DNA of 5,693 nt, from contig CACZPV010000126.1 in the NCBI GenBank assembly GCA_902783065.1, forward strand, positions 1 through 5,693, written 5' to 3'. Source of the DNA: an uncultured Ruminococcus sp. (GTDB taxonomy: Bacteria; Bacillota; Clostridia; Oscillospirales; Acutalibacteraceae). A program made the position numbers and the translations under genes. The notes beneath the pieces were generated by a model, which was not told the DNA's origin, searched no databases, and saw only the letters and a list, made by a program, of their open reading frames with translations. How positions within the stretch are numbered: the stretch's first letter is position 1; the number at the start of each line of letters is the position of its first letter. Of this stretch, positions 4,969 through 5,693 are shown piece after piece.

Positions 4969-5693
4969 ATATTTATAGGTTTAGGCGATTGTAAAAAGGC
5001 GAGCGGTGTTTGTGCCGCCTGCGGCGGCACATCGGGCGGCGAGACTTCTACAGCGGACAATTCTGTCGCAGATACCTCAGCATTTGACAGCAGTGAAGAA
5101 GGCTCAAATGAAAGCAGTAAGGAAGACACTAAAGAAGAAAGCAAAGAAGTCAGTACAGATTCCGCAAGCTTTACAGAGTTTGAAAATATTACCACCAAGC
5201 ATGAGCCGTATGGAATCAGCGTGGACTACCAGCTGCCGAAGCTGGACGGTTACGAGATGAAACCGAGTACAGGGAATCCGAATTATTTCGGCACCTTTGT
5301 AGAGGATTCTTATTACTACAGAAAAGATGGAAAAACAAATGGCATCGATGTGTATTTAAAGCTGCACACATTCAATGCTGAGGATGCCAAAAAGAATCTT
5401 TCAGGTAAGGAAGAATATACAAATGTCACTTCCGACAACGGCAATCAGATCACATATAAGATCAAGGTCAAGGATGAGGGTACCGATAAAGCAGCATGGG
5501 AAACCTATATGGATGTTTACGGCGGAACCTATCGTGACTGCAATCTGTATGCACCGATCCACTTTCTTGCCGCTCAGTCTGATATGACTAAAGAGGAATT
5601 TGAAGCATTTATAATGGCAGTTGCGAACTCCGTAAAATTCTCAGTAGAGAATGAAAACGCACTGATTACCGGTGACGGCAGCTTTAATCTTTA
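4960..5693 (+). CDS. Putative surface lipoprotein of unknown function; damaged or unclear 5' end, 3' partial
   Basis: I do not recognise the family. The frame is open from 4921 to the right edge. TTG at 4960 is a provisional start only: it has no ribosome binding site, and the first in-frame ATG is at 5257, inside the folded part. Numbering from 4960, AAC-GGTSGG at 19-27 looks like the segment around a lipoprotein cysteine (Cys21). A low-complexity Ser/Thr/Glu/Lys linker follows at about 28-73, then a domain of about 165 residues with many aromatic and alternating polar residues (YGISVDYQLP at 84-93, EEFEAFIMAVANSVKFSV near the end). Linker plus compact domain is typical of Gram-positive surface lipoproteins. 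What is missing is a signal peptide: the residues before the cysteine (DCKKASGVC) are not hydrophobic. The 5' end may have been lost, frameshifted or replaced. The frame reaches the window edge after TTT AAT CTT TA, so the stop is not visible. Confidence 0.6.
   Translation, partial: MFFIFIGLGDCKKASGVCAACGGTSGGETSTADNSVADTSAFDSSEEGSNESSKEDTKEESKEVSTDSASFTEFENITTKHEPYGISVDYQLPKLDGYEMKPSTGNPNYFGTFVEDSYYYRKDGKTNGIDVYLKLHTFNAEDAKKNLSGKEEYTNVTSDNGNQITYKIKVKDEGTDKAAWETYMDVYGGTYRDCNLYAPIHFLAAQSDMTKEEFEAFIMAVANSVKFSVENENALITGDGSFNL
5012..5030. repeat. Perfect GC-rich palindrome over the putative lipobox cysteine codon
   Basis: GTGCCGCC (5012-5019), loop TGC, GGCGGCAC (5023-5030) is a perfect 8-bp hairpin. 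Its loop is the cysteine codon of the AACGG segment. Part of it follows from encoding Ala-Ala-Cys-Gly-Gly with GCC and GGC codons. The extra GTG/CAC pairs go beyond that and make the hairpin stable enough to hinder translation or mark an inserted element. Confidence 0.55.

Noticed and set aside
4953..5198. Minus-strand Ser-rich frame opposite the same linker
   Set aside because: It is the antisense of a repetitive Ser/Glu linker, with no ribosome binding site or recognisable domain.
5006..5260. Alternative plus-strand frame with many Ala, Arg and Lys codons over the linker of the last gene
   Set aside because: It is a shifted reading of the Ser/Glu/Lys linker DNA and stops at 5260. The other frame continues open to the window edge with a normal protein composition.

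Overview
The window is AT-rich chromosomal DNA from a low-GC Gram-positive anaerobe. It most likely comes from a Clostridia gut or rumen lineage such as Ruminococcus (Oscillospiraceae). This is inferred from an MsmX/UgpC-type sugar ABC ATPase, a cytoplasmic GH13 enzyme, AGGAGG-like ribosome binding sites, sigma-A-like promoters and Ser/Glu-rich lipoprotein-style linkers. No taxonomic search was possible.

Layout: (1) 1-866 (+) is the C-terminal three quarters of a carbohydrate ABC transporter ATPase, cut by the window edge and closed by a strong intrinsic terminator at 913-950. (2) 1109-1969 (+) is a secreted, probably lipid-anchored polysaccharide deacetylase with its own putative promoter; its stop codon lies in a GC-rich hairpin repeat (copy A). 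(3) 1970-2251 holds two unrelated palindromic elements and then a clear extended -10 promoter for metF. (4) 2252-3142 (+) is metF, methylenetetrahydrofolate reductase. (5) A perfect 16-bp inverted repeat at 3161-3200 separates metF from the convergent gene. (6) 3249-4562 (-) is a complete cytoplasmic GH13 alpha-amylase-family enzyme of neopullulanase/cyclomaltodextrinase type, with a near-consensus promoter and a structured leader of about 100 nt. (7) 4563-4980 is a gene-free divergent region. It holds that promoter, repeat copy B, a terminator-like hairpin with no gene to terminate, a second near-consensus promoter facing right, and a hairpin followed by six T's. (8) From about 4960 to the right edge (+) is an open frame resembling a lipoprotein (Cys-Gly-Gly, Ser/Glu linker, folded domain), but it has no recognisable start codon or signal peptide.

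Functionally, the ABC ATPase and the GH13 enzyme fit uptake and intracellular breakdown of malto-oligosaccharides, but they are on opposite strands and not in one operon. The deacetylase and the lipoprotein-like product belong to the cell surface. metF is a stand-alone one-carbon/methionine gene with no riboswitch. Each gene appears to be its own transcription unit. I see no phage, CRISPR, tRNA, rRNA or complete insertion sequence. The least explained part is 4700-5030.
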